A stretch of 38,614 bases of DNA from IMG/VR virus record IMGVR_UViG_3300047678_000676, positions 1 through 38,614 of that record; one strand, 5' to 3'. The translations under genes and the position numbers were made by a program. The notes beneath the pieces were generated by a model. It had not been told where the DNA came from. It saw nothing but the letters and a program-made list of their open reading frames with translations, and did not search any database. Below are positions 16,339 through 24,016 of the stretch, one piece after another. Every line of letters begins with the position of its first letter. The stretch's first letter is position 1. This DNA comes from a virus.

Positions 16339-16932
16339 GGTTTTTACTTCTTTGGTTTTGGTTGGTTGGGCCGGTTCGCCGGCGGGCGCTTGGGCTTTGG
16401 CCCAAAGGGGTGCGATGCGACGGAACGCCGCGCGATTGACGAGGCCGCCCATGTTTTCACTGGGGGCCGAAAAGGAGCCGGTGCCGTCCGGCAAAAAGGC
16501 GGGAGAGAAGCGGCGGAACGCCTTGCCGATCACGGCGCGCTTGCCGGGGCCGGTCCATTCGACCTTGGCGCGAATGCCGCCGGTTTTCGGGTCGTCGCCG
16601 CCCCAATAAAATCCGGTCGGGTGCGCCGACGCTTCCGCGTCGTCGTGATTGAGATCGAAGTACGGGCGATCGCCAGTCCCCGCCTCGGCCGCCGCGACCA
16701 TCGAAAGGAAGTCCGCCTGCACGCGCGTCGCAGCGGCGGCATCGACCGTGACGATTCCCTCCCACGGTTCGCCGCCCTTCTTCGCCGTGATCGCATGGAC
16801 GCCGGGCGGCATCCACTGGATGTCGCCGGGGAGCGTCGCGCCCTGCGTTTCGGGCAATTCCGCGGAGACCGCGCAAACGATGTCTTCGAGCAACGGAGCC
16901 GAGCCGGTGACGATGTGATGAGGGATTTTCAT
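15760..16932 (-). CDS. Mu gpI-like prohead protease with fused scaffold
   Basis: This is a 390-residue protein. The protease part (about 1-185) carries FDLNHDDAEASAHPTG (92-107) and GFYWGGDDPKTGGIRAKVEW, as in Mu gpI-type proteases that mature the prohead. Residues 199-390 are a helical, Glu/Lys-rich scaffold with a coiled coil. The start at 16932 overlaps the previous stop as ATGA. An in-frame ATG at 16338, preceded by a C/A-rich stretch, would give a separate 192-residue scaffold, as Mu Z is made inside I. The protein is cleaved and lost during maturation in the family. Confidence 0.75.
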   Translation of the reverse strand: MKIPHHIVTGSAPLLEDIVCAVSAELPETQGATLPGDIQWMPPGVHAITAKKGGEPWEGIVTVDAAAATRVQADFLSMVAAAEAGTGDRPYFDLNHDDAEASAHPTGFYWGGDDPKTGGIRAKVEWTGPGKRAVIGKAFRRFSPAFLPDGTGSFSAPSENMGGLVNRAAFRRIAPLWAKAQAPAGEPAQPTKTKEVKTMKSLLAVLAKYGILTSSDLDEASAVAQAQQNITALQSERDTVKAKLSAIEVERDGLKTKAETATTELETVRAEHATSVVEAAITAGRIPPQNETVKAKWIALIKADPKNAELLPEPNPALAGEAVVQAKAGERPGNVVTGKEDSFVVEAKAFAKKEGIKGDETDAVVAYAAANPAAYDAYRKRLDLGKTAAN

Positions 16933-17150
16933 GCGAAGAAAGCCACGTTCAGCCGGGCGCGTTGCGCGCGGTTCTTGCCGCCGTAAGGCCGCTTGCCGGG
17001 GCGGTAATGGGTGGAGGCTCCACCGCCTTTGCGATGGGCGCTTAAAACGATGACCGGCGGCGGGGTCGATGCCGTGATCGCGTGAATCTGCGGCAACACC
17101 GAAAGACCGAGGGTGGCGGCGCAAAGGCCAAGGACGGAACGGAGTTTCAT
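16929..17150 (-). CDS. small secreted basic protein in the head module
   Basis: This is a 73-residue protein with a clear signal peptide (MKLRSVLGLCAATLGLSVLP, cut near IHA-IT). The mature part is short and basic (HRKGGGASTHYRPGKRPYGG, KNRAQRARLNV). Both ends overlap neighbours as ATGA (17147-17150 and 16929-16932), so it is translated with the morphogenesis and protease genes. I do not know the family. A secreted protein inside the head-assembly block is unexpected. Confidence 0.6.
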   Translation of the reverse strand: MKLRSVLGLCAATLGLSVLPQIHAITASTPPPVIVLSAHRKGGGASTHYRPGKRPYGGKNRAQRARLNVAFFA

Positions 17151-17764
17151 GCGGGGTTGGCGGCAGGGTTGGGGCGCGCGAGTTGGCGCACGTAAAAGGC
17201 CTCGGCTTCGTCGTAGAGGGCGGGGGCAAATTCGTCCGGCGGCGGCAGCGCCTCGGGATCGGGCTGCTGTGTGACCGATTCCGCGAGCACGTAGAAAACG
17301 CGGATGTCGTCGCCCACCACGCCCATGAGCAGGTTGGTCAGAACGCCCCCGCTTTTCTTGAGCCGGAAGAGCTCGATGCCGGTCTCCTGCTTGAAAACGG
17401 CGACGGTGCGGTCGTAGCTGAGCGGATCGACCGGAATCGTCAGCGCTTCCTTTTCCTTCGGAGTGATCGTCCCGCCGAAAAGTTTCTGCGCAAAAGCCGG
17501 ATCGGAAATGTCGATGGCGACCACGTTCGGGCTTTCGAGCACGGGAGCCTTCACGCTGTCCGCCACCCGCCGCCAGAATCCGCTGCGCCGTCCGCCGAGT
17601 TTGTTCGGCGTTTGATTGCGGCGGCGGAAATGGGCCTTCAGCTCGTTGTTGCCGCGCCGGCCCACCACCTTCATCATCGCGTCGGGTTTGGCGACCAGCG
17701 TGGCCACGGTGCCGAGGTAGCTCATCGCCTCCGTGAAGTTCGTATGGTAGCGGATGCCGATCAT
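17147..17764 (-). CDS. Mu gpG-like virion morphogenesis protein
   Basis: This is a 205-residue protein. It contains MMKVVGRRGNNELKAHFRRR and NQTPNKLGGRRSGFWRRVAD, the basic region typical of phage virion-morphogenesis (Mu gpG / P2 gpS) tail-completion proteins, followed by a beta-rich part (NVVAIDISDPAFAQKLFGGT, LTIPVDPLSYDRT) and an acidic C-terminus. ATG 17764 overlaps the portal stop as ATGA. The likely role is head-tail joining. Mu also has its G gene next to portal and protease genes. Confidence 0.6.
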   Translation of the reverse strand: MIGIRYHTNFTEAMSYLGTVATLVAKPDAMMKVVGRRGNNELKAHFRRRNQTPNKLGGRRSGFWRRVADSVKAPVLESPNVVAIDISDPAFAQKLFGGTITPKEKEALTIPVDPLSYDRTVAVFKQETGIELFRLKKSGGVLTNLLMGVVGDDIRVFYVLAESVTQQPDPEALPPPDEFAPALYDEAEAFYVRQLARPNPAANPA

Positions 17765-19551
17765 ACGATGACTCCCTCCTGCCGCGTGCCCGCGCGCCGC
17801 GAGACGCCGCGCGCCACCCCGTTGACCAGCGCGGCGGCCATCGCCTGCTCCATCGCGGTGCGGAGCGCGGCGGTGTCGAGCCTGCCAAAGAGATCCGGGA
17901 ACTGCCGCGCGGCGGCCTCGATCGCGGTGACCAGCTCCGCGTCGGTGACCGTTGAATCCTTCGCCTTCGCCATCAGGCCGGCGAAGATCGGTCGCACACC
18001 CGCCAGCCACTTCGCTTCGACGCTGGTCAGATTCTCGAGGACATTCTCCGTGAGCTTGTCGGTGGCGGAAAGGTCGGCCGCCTTTGCGTGGACGGGCTGG
18101 CGGGTCGCGGGTTGTTTGAGCTTCTGATCGGGAAGCCCCCCCGCGCCGGTGCGCCCGCCAGCCCCCGTGCCGCCCGTGGTTTCTGACGCACTCGCTGTCG
18201 GTTCGAAAATATCGTCCCCGTCTTCCGGCTCGGGGATGTCGTGCCGCTCGTAGAGCCATGACCGCTTCACCGGCATGCCGAGTTCCTTGATCAACACGCG
18301 ATCGCGCTCCGCCATCTTCCCGGCGTCCTCGACTTCGTTGACCTCCACCTCGATGCACGGGTCCTCATCGTTGTTGCCGAAGTTCAGCCGCATCAATGGC
18401 CCCACGAATTGATAGCTGAGCGTCTGCGCGGCCCACGTCGCCACGTAAAGGATGCGCTGCTCGCGCACGCTCATGTGCACGGTGCCGAGCGCCTGCGTCC
18501 CGTGGTTGCCCGCGTCGCTGGTCAGTGTCTGGCCGAGGATGAGCAGATCGGCGGCGGTGTCGGCGAGTTGCAGAACGAACGCCTGCGGATTGTCCGCGGC
18601 GCGCTGGAGCGCCTCCTTCAGCTCGAGCGTCGTGCCGGCCGGGAACGCGCCCCAGCCCGCGCTGCCGAGATTTTCCAGCATGTCGCAAATATCATCGAGC
18701 GAACCGGCGTTGGTCGGATCGTAGTTCGCCCAGCGGATCGGGATGCCGAAGAGCTGCGCGAGATTGAGCGCCCACTCGTAGGAGAAATTCGCGCCGATCC
18801 AGAACGTGGCCAGGGAGCGCAGCAACGCCCCGCCGAGCGGGTGCCCGGTCTTGGTGCGGAAGTTCGCGATGATGAACTTGTCCGGCGGGAATTCGATCCA
18901 GTCCGCCTGGTTCGCTTCCGGCGAGAGCATGAGCCGGTCGTCGTTCGGATCGGTCCACGGGTAGCCGTAGTGGATCGGCGAGACCCAGCGGAAGGCCCGG
19001 GGCAGGATTGCGGACTTCTTCTCCACGATGGCCGGCGCCCACAGAATTTCCTGAATGCTGGTGCCTTTGCCGAACGCGTCGCACAGATCGTAAAGCATCT
19101 CCTCCCAGCCGTTCTCCGCACGCGTGGGGTCGGGCTGGCAGCCATACATCGCGGCGCGCACCAGTGCGGCTTTCTTCTTCGCGATGTCGCTCGGTTCCTT
19201 GGCGTCGTCCGGCTTGTAGGCATCGACGGTGAAGCTCTTCCGTTGCACTGCCTCCTTGATCTCATTGAGGAGTTTCTTGAGGCGCGGCCACGTATCCTCC
19301 ATCAGGTCGAACAACTCCCACTGCGCGACCATGTCGCCGCCGAACGCACCGCGCAAAATGTCTTCCACGCGCTCGGGCGTGAGGCCGCGCGTGATCAGTG
19401 CCGTCCAGCGTTCGCGCGCCTGCGGCTTCACGATCTGCTGCAATGCGCCGCCCGCCTGGCGCGGCGTGGCCACGGCGGGCGCGGCCTGCGCGGGGGTGAG
19501 CACGAGCGTGCTCGCGATCGCGGTGACGAGCATGGAAGCGGGCGCCTTCAT
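17761..19551 (-). CDS. portal protein, Mu gp29-like (DUF935), with signal-peptide-like N-terminus
   Basis: This is a 596-residue protein. The core matches DUF935 portals: LTPERVEDILRGAFGGDMVA, QWELFDLMEDTWPRLKKLLN, ILPRAFRWVSPIHYGYPWTD, PDKFIIANFRTK, GIPIRWANYDPTNAGSLDDI and ILGQTLTSDAGNHGTQALG. A C-terminal helical segment (about 520-596) resembles the tail of other Mu-like portals. Residues 1-29 (MKAPASMLVTAIASTLVLTP, then AQAA) look like a Sec signal peptide; portals normally lack one. ATG 19551 overlaps the terminase stop as ATGA; no later Met precedes the DUF935 core. Function is DNA entry and exit at the head vertex. Confidence 0.85.
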   Translation of the reverse strand: MKAPASMLVTAIASTLVLTPAQAAPAVATPRQAGGALQQIVKPQARERWTALITRGLTPERVEDILRGAFGGDMVAQWELFDLMEDTWPRLKKLLNEIKEAVQRKSFTVDAYKPDDAKEPSDIAKKKAALVRAAMYGCQPDPTRAENGWEEMLYDLCDAFGKGTSIQEILWAPAIVEKKSAILPRAFRWVSPIHYGYPWTDPNDDRLMLSPEANQADWIEFPPDKFIIANFRTKTGHPLGGALLRSLATFWIGANFSYEWALNLAQLFGIPIRWANYDPTNAGSLDDICDMLENLGSAGWGAFPAGTTLELKEALQRAADNPQAFVLQLADTAADLLILGQTLTSDAGNHGTQALGTVHMSVREQRILYVATWAAQTLSYQFVGPLMRLNFGNNDEDPCIEVEVNEVEDAGKMAERDRVLIKELGMPVKRSWLYERHDIPEPEDGDDIFEPTASASETTGGTGAGGRTGAGGLPDQKLKQPATRQPVHAKAADLSATDKLTENVLENLTSVEAKWLAGVRPIFAGLMAKAKDSTVTDAELVTAIEAAARQFPDLFGRLDTAALRTAMEQAMAAALVNGVARGVSRRAGTRQEGVIV

Positions 19552-21344
19552 GCGGCCTCCTTCCATTCTTCCGACCAGTCGAATTCACCACGAAGGCACG
19601 AAGACTCGAAGAGCAGGAGCGGAGACCTTTGATCCCGACTTGTCGTCTCGCCTGTGGTTCCTTCGTGTCCTCGTGTCTTCGTGGTGATGATCCGCAGTCC
19701 ACGGACGCCACCGAGGCGGCGCGGCTTGAAGCGCGGGCGGCGCCCCACGCCCCCGCCGAGGCGGATGCCCTCAGTGGTGGCGATGAAATCCTGACCCGTG
19801 CGGAAGCAGCGGAGGAGTAGCGCGATCGCCCAGAACTCATCCGCGTGGCCCGCTTCATCCGTCTCGGCCGCGATTCGCACCTGGTTGGCCACGGTGAGGC
19901 GTTGCGGCTTGAGCAGCGAATCGCGGAGCGGCTGCTCGGCCGGGATGCGGACCGAGCGGCTGCCAAAGGCGGAAAGCATGTCGAGCCCCATCAGCTCGGT
20001 GACGAGCGCGGTGTCGGGTTTCGCGTTCCGATCGCGCGAGTTCTCCGCGTGGATCGCCTGCGTCATGTCGCGCTCTTCGCGGCTGGCGAAGTTCACACCC
20101 ACGATGCGATGCACGCCCCAGGACTCCTGCGCGAAGTCCACGAGACCCACGCCGAGACCCGTCTCGTCGATCATGCCACGCCCGAAGTTCGGCAACTCGG
20201 CGACGCGTTTGATCTGCGCCTTCTGGTGCGGGAACGTCTTCGCGTTCATCCGCAGGATGGCGCGCACAAAAACGATGCCGCCCACTTTTTCGCCGACCGC
20301 AATGACCGAGAGATCGCGCTTGCGCCCCACGTCCTGACCGAAGCAGAGCGGCCCCGGCAGGCTGCGCAGAAATTCGATTGCCTGCCACGACCAGCGATCT
20401 TCGCAGATCACGACTTCGCGCTCGTTGTCCGCGCCCTGGTATTCGCACTGCGAGACCAGATCGTCGGTGAGCAGCGACACGCCATCCGCAAGAAAACTCA
20501 GCTCGTAGTTTTGGTCGTAGCTCTGTTTGTCGAGCGAGGCGGCCCGCGCCTGATCCGGAGTGATCGGCTGGCGCGTTTTCGGATCGTAAATCTTCTGCCC
20601 GAGGATGAACGCTTTCGACCGCGCCACGCGCGACACGATGAAATCGGTGAAGCTCTTGCACAGCCCGCCGGGGTTCTCCGCCGTGGCATCGGCCTTCGCT
20701 CCCGCGACCATGCGATAGAACATATTGAACAGCCCGTTGCCTGTGCTCGCGATGCGGCAGAGGTAATCCGGGTTGCTCGAAATGATCGGCTCGGCCGCGT
20801 CCCAGATCTTCACGCTGTCCTGATGAAACGCGAACTCGTCGAGGATCAGGTCGCCGGAGAAACCGCGCGCCGTGCGGGGATTGGCGGCCAGCACCTTCAC
20901 CCCGGCCACCCGCCCGCCGACCTTGATCCGCACTTCGAACTGCATCGTCTCGAATTCGATGCCGCTCAAATCCGCGGGGATGGCATCGGCCTCGAACGCG
21001 ATCCGCGCCAGCTCGCACACTTCCTTCACCTTGCCGATGAACTCGACGCCATTGTCCTTCGAGTTCGAGAGCACCGTGACCAGGCGGCCCGGCTTGGTCA
21101 GCAGCCGCTTCACCGCCCACGCGGCGAGCACGTAACTCTTGCCGATCTGGCGCGACCAATGGAGGCACAGGACGCCTGTGTCGTCGTCCCAGAAGATCGG
21201 CTCCTGAAACGGCTTGAAGCTGACCAGCGAAGTCAGCCGCGCGAACTCCGCCGTCGCCTTGCTCTGCGCCTTCGCGTCCTTGCGCGAGGACTTCGAAGAC
21301 GCCCGCGCCGCCGTGCGCTTTTGCTGTCGGGTGGGCGTCGTCAC
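19548..21344 (-). CDS. terminase large subunit (Mu gp28-like)
   Basis: This is a 598-residue protein. The ATPase has a Walker A-like SRQIGKS at 64-70 and Walker B LILDEFAF at 166-173 (D169/E170), with a coupling motif near SSNPDYLCRIASTGNG. The nuclease domain has D338 in FGQDVGRKRDLSVIAV, the acidic segment MIDETGLGVGLVDF, and a late acidic HADEFWAIAL. The start is GTG 21344 in a GTGA overlap. Residues about 553-587 are encoded by a palindromic repeat (19584-19687) inserted in frame near the C-terminus. It packages DNA by headful in Mu-like phages. Confidence 0.9.
   Translation of the reverse strand: MTTPTRQQKRTAARASSKSSRKDAKAQSKATAEFARLTSLVSFKPFQEPIFWDDDTGVLCLHWSRQIGKSYVLAAWAVKRLLTKPGRLVTVLSNSKDNGVEFIGKVKEVCELARIAFEADAIPADLSGIEFETMQFEVRIKVGGRVAGVKVLAANPRTARGFSGDLILDEFAFHQDSVKIWDAAEPIISSNPDYLCRIASTGNGLFNMFYRMVAGAKADATAENPGGLCKSFTDFIVSRVARSKAFILGQKIYDPKTRQPITPDQARAASLDKQSYDQNYELSFLADGVSLLTDDLVSQCEYQGADNEREVVICEDRWSWQAIEFLRSLPGPLCFGQDVGRKRDLSVIAVGEKVGGIVFVRAILRMNAKTFPHQKAQIKRVAELPNFGRGMIDETGLGVGLVDFAQESWGVHRIVGVNFASREERDMTQAIHAENSRDRNAKPDTALVTELMGLDMLSAFGSRSVRIPAEQPLRDSLLKPQRLTVANQVRIAAETDEAGHADEFWAIALLLRCFRTGQDFIATTEGIRLGGGVGRRPRFKPRRLGGVRGLRIITTKTRGHEGTTGETTSRDQRSPLLLFESSCLRGEFDWSEEWKEAA
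19584..19687. repeat. palindromic interspersed repeat inside the terminase gene
   Basis: The 27-bp arms 19585-19611 and 19660-19686 are inverted copies with 24 matching positions, around a 48-bp loop. Each arm is built of CACGAAG-type units (CACCACGAAGGCACGAAG and its partner). No stop codon is introduced, and the element encodes about 35 residues of the terminase C-terminus. Confidence 0.85.
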
Positions 21345-21955
21345 GGCACGACCTCCTTCGCCGTTTTCACATGCGCGGGGCGATCGCCGAAGAGCACCTT
21401 GATGGCGCGTTCGCGCTTCTCGGTATCATCGAGTTTGCTCGCGTTGATCTCCTGTAACTCGGCTGCGTGGGCGAGTGCGGCCTTCGCGGCGTCGAATTGA
21501 AACTTGTCGCGCTGCGTCTGCGCGGCCTCCACGTCGGCATCCGCCTTTTTGTTTTTGGCGAAGGCTTCGACGAGCGTCGCGAGATTCATTGCCGCCGCCT
21601 TGATCGCAGCGGGGCTCTGCGCGAGCTGCGCATCGAGCAGGTCCTGCGAAAGCAGCGCGATGTTTGCCTCGGTGAGATGGGCCACGTCGCCGAAATCCTG
21701 CGCGACGGTCCGGGCGTGTTCATCGGCGGCGGCCAGTTCCTCGAGCCGCGCCTGGAACGCTTCCTCCTGCCGGCGGCGCGCCAGCCACGCGCTCAGCCGC
21801 GTGTCGCTGATCTCCACGTCGAACTCCGCCCGCAGCCACGAGATCGTCGCCTTGAGACTGTTCTTCGCCGCGTTGCCCTGCGCGTACACGGCGTCCTGCT
21901 GTTCGGGGGTGAGCCCGTCCAGAATGGAATCGCTGCGGAGTTTGCGGCCGGACAT
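21341..21955 (-). CDS. terminase small subunit-like (Mu gp27-like) protein
   Basis: This is a 204-residue protein directly upstream of the large terminase, with stop and start overlapping. It starts MSGRKLRSDSILDGLTPEQQ and contains a helix-turn-helix-like region (TISWLRAEFDVEISDTRLSA), then long helices (QARLEELAAADEHARTVAQD, AQTQRDKFQFDAAKAALAHA). DUF3486/gp27 proteins have this layout. The ATG at 21955 is preferred over upstream codons that run into the preceding gene. The end encodes AAGGAGGTCG, a good Shine-Dalgarno for the large subunit. Confidence 0.7.
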   Translation of the reverse strand: MSGRKLRSDSILDGLTPEQQDAVYAQGNAAKNSLKATISWLRAEFDVEISDTRLSAWLARRRQEEAFQARLEELAAADEHARTVAQDFGDVAHLTEANIALLSQDLLDAQLAQSPAAIKAAAMNLATLVEAFAKNKKADADVEAAQTQRDKFQFDAAKAALAHAAELQEINASKLDDTEKRERAIKVLFGDRPAHVKTAKEVVP

Positions 21956-21960
21956 CGCGT

Positions 21961-22236
21961 TTAGGCAGAGGGTTCCGAGAGGGCGTCTTCGCCGGCCGCC
22001 GTAAGCCGCCACACGGTCAGCGCCTTGCCGATCGCGCGGGGCATTTCCTGTTTCGTGACGAGTTGCTTGTCGCCGAGATAGGTGAGCGCCTCGCGCACGT
22101 CATCCGCACCGGGGCCGGTGTAACCGCGCGCGCGCACCATCTGGAGCAGCTGCTCCACGCTCTGCCCATTGTGCCGCGCCGCGCGCAGGGTGAGCAGGAT
22201 CGTCATCCGCAAAATTTCTTTGTCCGCGTCCGTCAT
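21961..22236 (-). CDS. small winged-helix-like protein
   Basis: This is a 91-residue protein: KEILRMTILLTLRAARHNGQ, SVEQLLQMVRARGYTGPGAD and DVREALTYLGDKQLVTKQEM, then a VWRLTAAGEDAL wing. The helices followed by a beta wing suggest DNA binding. It lies in the place of Mu gp25/gp26-type genes before the terminase. ATG 22236 overlaps the preceding stop. Function may be packaging or regulation; this is inferred. Confidence 0.5.
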   Translation of the reverse strand: MTDADKEILRMTILLTLRAARHNGQSVEQLLQMVRARGYTGPGADDVREALTYLGDKQLVTKQEMPRAIGKALTVWRLTAAGEDALSEPSA

Positions 22237-22745
22237 GATTCGTCCTCCTGCACATTGAGCGCGCCGGCGATGCGGTTGACGGTGGCGGTGACACCCGCCA
22301 GCCCCTCTTCCATGCGTTCGAGGCGATGTCCGTTTTCGCTCCGCAACGTCGCCACCTGCGTCACCTCGCGCTGCATGGTGTGCAGATCGGTGGCGATGCG
22401 CTGGATCGCCGCGTCGGTGGATTGCTCGACGCGCAGGACCGCGTCCTTGTATTCGCGCTCGATCCGGGCGTGTTCGTTCCGGTTGATTTCCGCGTGCGTG
22501 TTGAAATTGGCGCGGGGCACCGGCTCAGTTGCCTCCTTGACCATGAATGGCTGCGGTCCCACGTACTGCTCCGGCGGATGCTGCTGCGCGCTCAGTTCCA
22601 TGCGGACCTGCGCGACGATGCCCGAGATCACTTCCTTCTTCGCCGCGTTGAGCTTGAGGAACAGCGTTGCGGCAGTGCCGAGCATGACCAGGAACGCGCC
22701 GATCTCCAGCGCGCCGGGATTGTCGACAGTGGCGAGGAAGGTCAT
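22233..22745 (-). CDS. membrane-anchored coiled-coil protein (possible inner spanin)
   Basis: This is a 170-residue protein with one N-terminal membrane helix (GALEIGAFLVMLGTAATLFL, about 11-32), then a long periplasmic-type helical part (EYKDAVLRVEQSTDAAIQRI, DLHTMQREVTQVATLRSENG). The layout of one helix plus a coiled coil near an endolysin is that of Rz-like inner-membrane spanins, but there is no family motif. ATG 22745 and the stop both overlap neighbours. Confidence 0.5.
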   Translation of the reverse strand: MTFLATVDNPGALEIGAFLVMLGTAATLFLKLNAAKKEVISGIVAQVRMELSAQQHPPEQYVGPQPFMVKEATEPVPRANFNTHAEINRNEHARIEREYKDAVLRVEQSTDAAIQRIATDLHTMQREVTQVATLRSENGHRLERMEEGLAGVTATVNRIAGALNVQEDES

Positions 22746-23152
22746 ACGGCGGCGCCGAGCAGCATTTCGCCGGTGGAAGCCGCACGCGGGAGGGAGGCGG
22801 CGGCTGGGTGCGCCGCCTCCCCGGTTGGCGTGGGCGCGGATGAAAGAGGGTCGGCAGCGGGCTCGGTCGGCGTGAACACGACCGCCTTCGCCGGATCGTA
22901 TGGAGCGGCGCAGCTTTCGAAGCAAAGCAGCCGGAGCAGTCCGAGGGTGAGCAGCCGGGTGAACCAGACCTGCTCCTGCGGCTCGAGCGCGTGGCCGAGG
23001 AGGATGCGCTCGACGAGGTGCGCGGGGGAGACCACTGGCGGCTGCATCCATGCACCGCCTTCGACGCGATGCCCCGGCCCCGGCGGCACCGGCCCGAGCG
23101 GGCGGGCGAGTTCGTCGATGAGCGCGACGAGTGCGGGCGACATCATACTCAT
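22742..23152 (-). CDS. unknown small late protein
   Basis: This is a 136-residue protein starting MSMMSPALVALIDELARPLG at ATG 23152, in an ATGA overlap with the endolysin stop. The middle is helical and hydrophobic (FTRLLTLGLLRLLCFESC). The C-terminus is Pro/Ala-rich and ends AASTGEMLLGAAV. No catalytic motif is seen. It lies between endolysin and the membrane coiled-coil protein, so a lysis-related role is possible. Confidence 0.45.
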   Translation of the reverse strand: MSMMSPALVALIDELARPLGPVPPGPGHRVEGGAWMQPPVVSPAHLVERILLGHALEPQEQVWFTRLLTLGLLRLLCFESCAAPYDPAKAVVFTPTEPAADPLSSAPTPTGEAAHPAAASLPRAASTGEMLLGAAV

Positions 23153-23691
23153 TTTGGAAACCGCATGCGAAAGCCGCGGACCCGCGAATACCCCGTGATG
23201 CTCACGCACACGCTGTCCGCCTGGTTGCCACCGAGGATGGCGAGGTTGTCCGCGTCCCAGCCGACCACGTTCGAAACGTGGTTGCCGCCGGGCCGGCTGA
23301 AGACGACCACGCAACCATAGACCGGCTTGGCAATCGGGGTGCCCCAATCGAGCCACGAGGCGGCGGCGGCGCTGTTCGTCTTCGGCACGCCGACCACATC
23401 CATGACAAAGTTTTCAAATGCGGAACACCACGCCACCTCGTCGTCGCTCGCCCTGAGCGAGGTGTGCCGGTGGTATTCCAACACGCGAGGGTTGTCCGCC
23501 GCGCCCGCGTATTCGGTCACGCCCAGTTCCCGCTCTGCCGCGAGCAGCCACGGCGGCACATACACGCCCCGGCTCCGCTGCCACGCATCGGTGGCGAGCT
23601 GCGTCTTGCGCCCCCAGTCGCCGTCGATCGCGCCGGGATTGAATCCGGCGGCGAGAATCGTGCGCTGGTGCGCGGTGACGAAGGCACTCAT
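23149..23691 (-). CDS. endolysin (CHAP/NlpC-P60-like, TIGR02594 type)
   Basis: This is a 180-residue protein. Residues 16-38 (GFNPGAIDGDWGRKTQLATD) look like a short peptidoglycan-binding repeat. Residues 47-180 match TIGR02594-type amidases: PWLLAAERELGVTEYAGAAD, NPRVLEYH, WCSAF with C89, SAAAASWLDWG, and GNHVSNVVGW with H138. No signal peptide is present, so it needs a holin. ATG 23691; two bases separate it from an upstream stop. It cleaves peptidoglycan cross-bridges or amides in the family. Confidence 0.8.
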   Translation of the reverse strand: MSAFVTAHQRTILAAGFNPGAIDGDWGRKTQLATDAWQRSRGVYVPPWLLAAERELGVTEYAGAADNPRVLEYHRHTSLRASDDEVAWCSAFENFVMDVVGVPKTNSAAAASWLDWGTPIAKPVYGCVVVFSRPGGNHVSNVVGWDADNLAILGGNQADSVCVSITGYSRVRGFRMRFPK

Positions 23692-23693
23692 GC

Positions 23694-23933
23694 TCAGCGG
23701 CCCGCCAGTCGCCCGTTAGTGACCACGAAAGGATTTTCCGACAGAACCACCAGCTCGGGCTGCGCGCCGAGCGCGGCGAGATCGTCGCCGGTGACCTCGG
23801 GAAGGATCACGCGGCCCTCGTGATAGAGCGGCTCAAGCCACGAAGCGTAAGAATTCCCGGAGAGGGAAGGCTCCCCGGAAAGACGATATTCACCCCTTCC
23901 GGTGGCGGGCGCCTGTAACCCGCGTGGGCGCAT
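23694..23933 (-). CDS. small unknown protein upstream of endolysin
   Basis: This frame begins at ATG 23933, nine bases beyond the tRNA 3' end, and ends two bases before the endolysin start. It encodes 79 residues, of which the C-terminal half (LEPLYHEGRVILPEVTGDDL, AALGAQPELVVLSENPFVVT) looks protein-like. The same frame stays open upstream to 24449, but that extension runs through a tRNA gene and is unlikely to be all coding. I do not recognise the family. Confidence 0.4.
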   Translation of the reverse strand: MRPRGLQAPATGRGEYRLSGEPSLSGNSYASWLEPLYHEGRVILPEVTGDDLAALGAQPELVVLSENPFVVTNGRLAGR

Positions 23934-23941
23934 GGGTAGGC

Positions 23942-24016
23942 TGGTTCCGGGAGAGGGAATTGAACCCCCGACCTCTTGGTTATGAGCCAAGCGAGCTGCC
24001 ACTGCTCCATCCCGGG
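23942..24016 (-). tRNA. tRNA-Met (CAU), initiator-like, with encoded CCA
   Basis: The minus-strand 75-mer folds as a full cloverleaf: acceptor CCCGGGA/TCCCGGA, D-stem GAGC/GCTC, anticodon stem CTTGG/CCAAG with loop CTCATAA (anticodon CAT), and T-stem GGGGG/CCCTC with loop TTCAATT. The first pair is C1 opposite A72, which is mismatched, and A11:U24 is present; both are hallmarks of bacterial initiator tRNA. The anticodon stem has only two of the three G:C pairs usual at 29-31 (U29:A41). CCA is encoded. It lies at the head of the late operon. Confidence 0.85.
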
